A DNA stretch of 8,021 nucleotides from NCBI GenBank assembly GCA_946481035.1, contig CAMLNK010000145.1, positions 1 through 8,021 on the forward strand, read 5' to 3'. The notes under the pieces were generated by a model. That model saw only the letters and a list, made by a program, of their open reading frames with translations. It was not told the DNA's origin and did no database searches. Made by a program: the position numbers and the translations under genes. This DNA is from an uncultured Dyadobacter sp. (GTDB lineage: Bacteria; Bacteroidota; Bacteroidia; Cytophagales; Spirosomataceae). Positions 7,151 to 8,021 of the stretch are shown here, piece after piece. Position 1 is the first letter of the stretch. Each line of letters opens with the position of its first letter.

Positions 7151-8021
7151 ATGAAAACGATATTCTCCCATTTTACCCATTGCATTGTTGCCGCCCTGCT
7201 GCTCGGCACGGGATTGACCTCCTGTAAAGAAGACGACATCGGCGAGGTAGACGATATTTCGGGACTCGGTGGCGACGATTGGGTACAGGGCCCCGTCGAT
7301 AAATGGATCCACGACAGCCTCGTGGTGCCCTACAACATTTCGGCCAAGTACAAATGGGATCAGTTCGAATTCGGGAATATTACCAAAAACCTGGTGCCGC
7401 CTGATGAAGCGCAGGTAGTTCCGTTGCTGAGCACGATCAAAAAGGCTTGGACCAATCCTTATGTGGAGGAAGCGGGAAAAGTGTTTTACAACAAATATTC
7501 TCCCAAATTCTTCATCCTTTCGGGTAGTAATGAGTATAACTCCGAGGGCTCCATCACACTCGGAACCGCGGAAGGTGGCCGGAAGGTGATCCTGTACGGT
7601 GTAAACCTTTTCAAGATCAAAGGAATGACAGGCTATGACCCCGGGCGCGATTCATCTTTTGTCAAAGATTGGTTCCTGCATACGATCCATCACGAGTTTG
7701 GCCATATTTTGCACCAAACAGTGCTGTACCCGGTGGAATATAAGAATATCTCAAAATCATATTATCAGGGTGGAAACTGGATCAACTGGAATGATGCCGA
7801 TGCACGCCGCGACGGTTTTATTACCGCTTACAGTTCTTCTGCATTCGATGAAGATTTCGTGGAAATGATCGCGATGATGCTGACGGAAGGCAAAGCCGGT
7901 TTTGAGAAATTGGTCAATTCCATACCTGAGGGAACGAGCCCTCACGGCGTAACAAAGGCGCAAGCACAGGCCGCATTGCGGCAAAAAGAGGCTATTATTG
8001 TAGCCTATTACAAAAACACCT
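7151..8021 (+). CDS. HExxH zinc-metallohydrolase lipoprotein associated with SusCD, C-terminus beyond window
   Basis: Likely surface lipoprotein with a zinc-hydrolase core. 290 codons are readable before the right edge, with no stop. Start ATG 7151 gives signal MKTIFSHFTHCIVAALLLGTG and lipobox LTSC (Cys25). Cys-Lys-Glu-Asp-Asp follows and matches the Bacteroidota lipoprotein export signal (Lys then two or more acids), predicting display on the outer face. The catalytic motif is HEFGH at 181-185 (zinc ligands His181 and His185, base Glu182), with His180 and His188 adjacent. About 35 residues on, DGFITAYSSS (221-230) precedes DEDFVEM (233-239), resembling the G-x-x-x-x-Y...EDFAE pattern of the putative zinc metallopeptidases (Peptidase_Mx1-like). 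Glu238 is a candidate third ligand. It fits the family described as substrate import-associated zinc metallohydrolase lipoprotein, found beside SusC/SusD pairs. Proteolytic activity and substrate are inferred, not shown. Co-transcribed with susD. Confidence 0.88.
   Translation, partial: MKTIFSHFTHCIVAALLLGTGLTSCKEDDIGEVDDISGLGGDDWVQGPVDKWIHDSLVVPYNISAKYKWDQFEFGNITKNLVPPDEAQVVPLLSTIKKAWTNPYVEEAGKVFYNKYSPKFFILSGSNEYNSEGSITLGTAEGGRKVILYGVNLFKIKGMTGYDPGRDSSFVKDWFLHTIHHEFGHILHQTVLYPVEYKNISKSYYQGGNWINWNDADARRDGFITAYSSSAFDEDFVEMIAMMLTEGKAGFEKLVNSIPEGTSPHGVTKAQAQAALRQKEAIIVAYYKNT

Noticed and set aside
1..8021. tRNA, rRNA, insertion sequences, transposases or attachment sites
   Set aside because: I looked for cloverleaf-like sequences, terminal inverted repeats and integrase/transposase motifs by eye and saw none.

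Overview
The window looks like a piece of a Bacteroidota chromosome, most likely from the Cytophagales (a Dyadobacter-like organism would fit). Three things point there: a SusC/SusD outer-membrane pair, Bacteroidota-type -7 promoter boxes (TAnnTTTG), and lipoproteins whose mature N-termini start with acidic residues. The genus is a guess from overall protein character; no search was run.

Layout. Positions 1-1301 (minus strand) hold most of an ABC-F family ATPase whose C-terminal part lies beyond the left edge. A 108-bp divergent intergenic region (1302-1409) follows, with one promoter-like box facing each way, each 4 nt from its start codon. Positions 1410-1997 (plus) encode a stand-alone siroheme synthase-type precorrin-2 dehydrogenase. 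A 284-bp AT-rich gap (1998-2281) follows. It has a possible terminator hairpin at its start, a perfect 14-bp palindrome in its second half and a small GC-rich hairpin close to the next gene.

The rest is one apparent operon on the plus strand. It encodes a SusC/RagA-family TonB-dependent transporter (2282-5638), a SusD/RagB-family substrate-binding lipoprotein (5664-7136) and a lipoprotein with an HExxH zinc-metallohydrolase motif (7151 to the right edge, incomplete).

How the genes work together. SusC is the TonB-powered outer-membrane barrel and SusD its surface lid that captures substrate. The HExxH lipoprotein has a textbook surface-export signature (Cys-Lys-Glu-Asp-Asp) and would sit on the same outer-membrane surface, where it could cut or prepare a substrate, or merely bind one. 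This suggests a peptide- or protein-directed uptake locus rather than a classical glycan locus, but no substrate can be read from the sequence. The ABC-F and siroheme genes are housekeeping-type neighbours with no evident link to the uptake operon.

The metallohydrolase-lipoprotein/SusCD association is a known arrangement in Bacteroidota. I do not see a demonstrably new system here. The least-described elements are the protein's actual activity and the control elements in the gap before susC.
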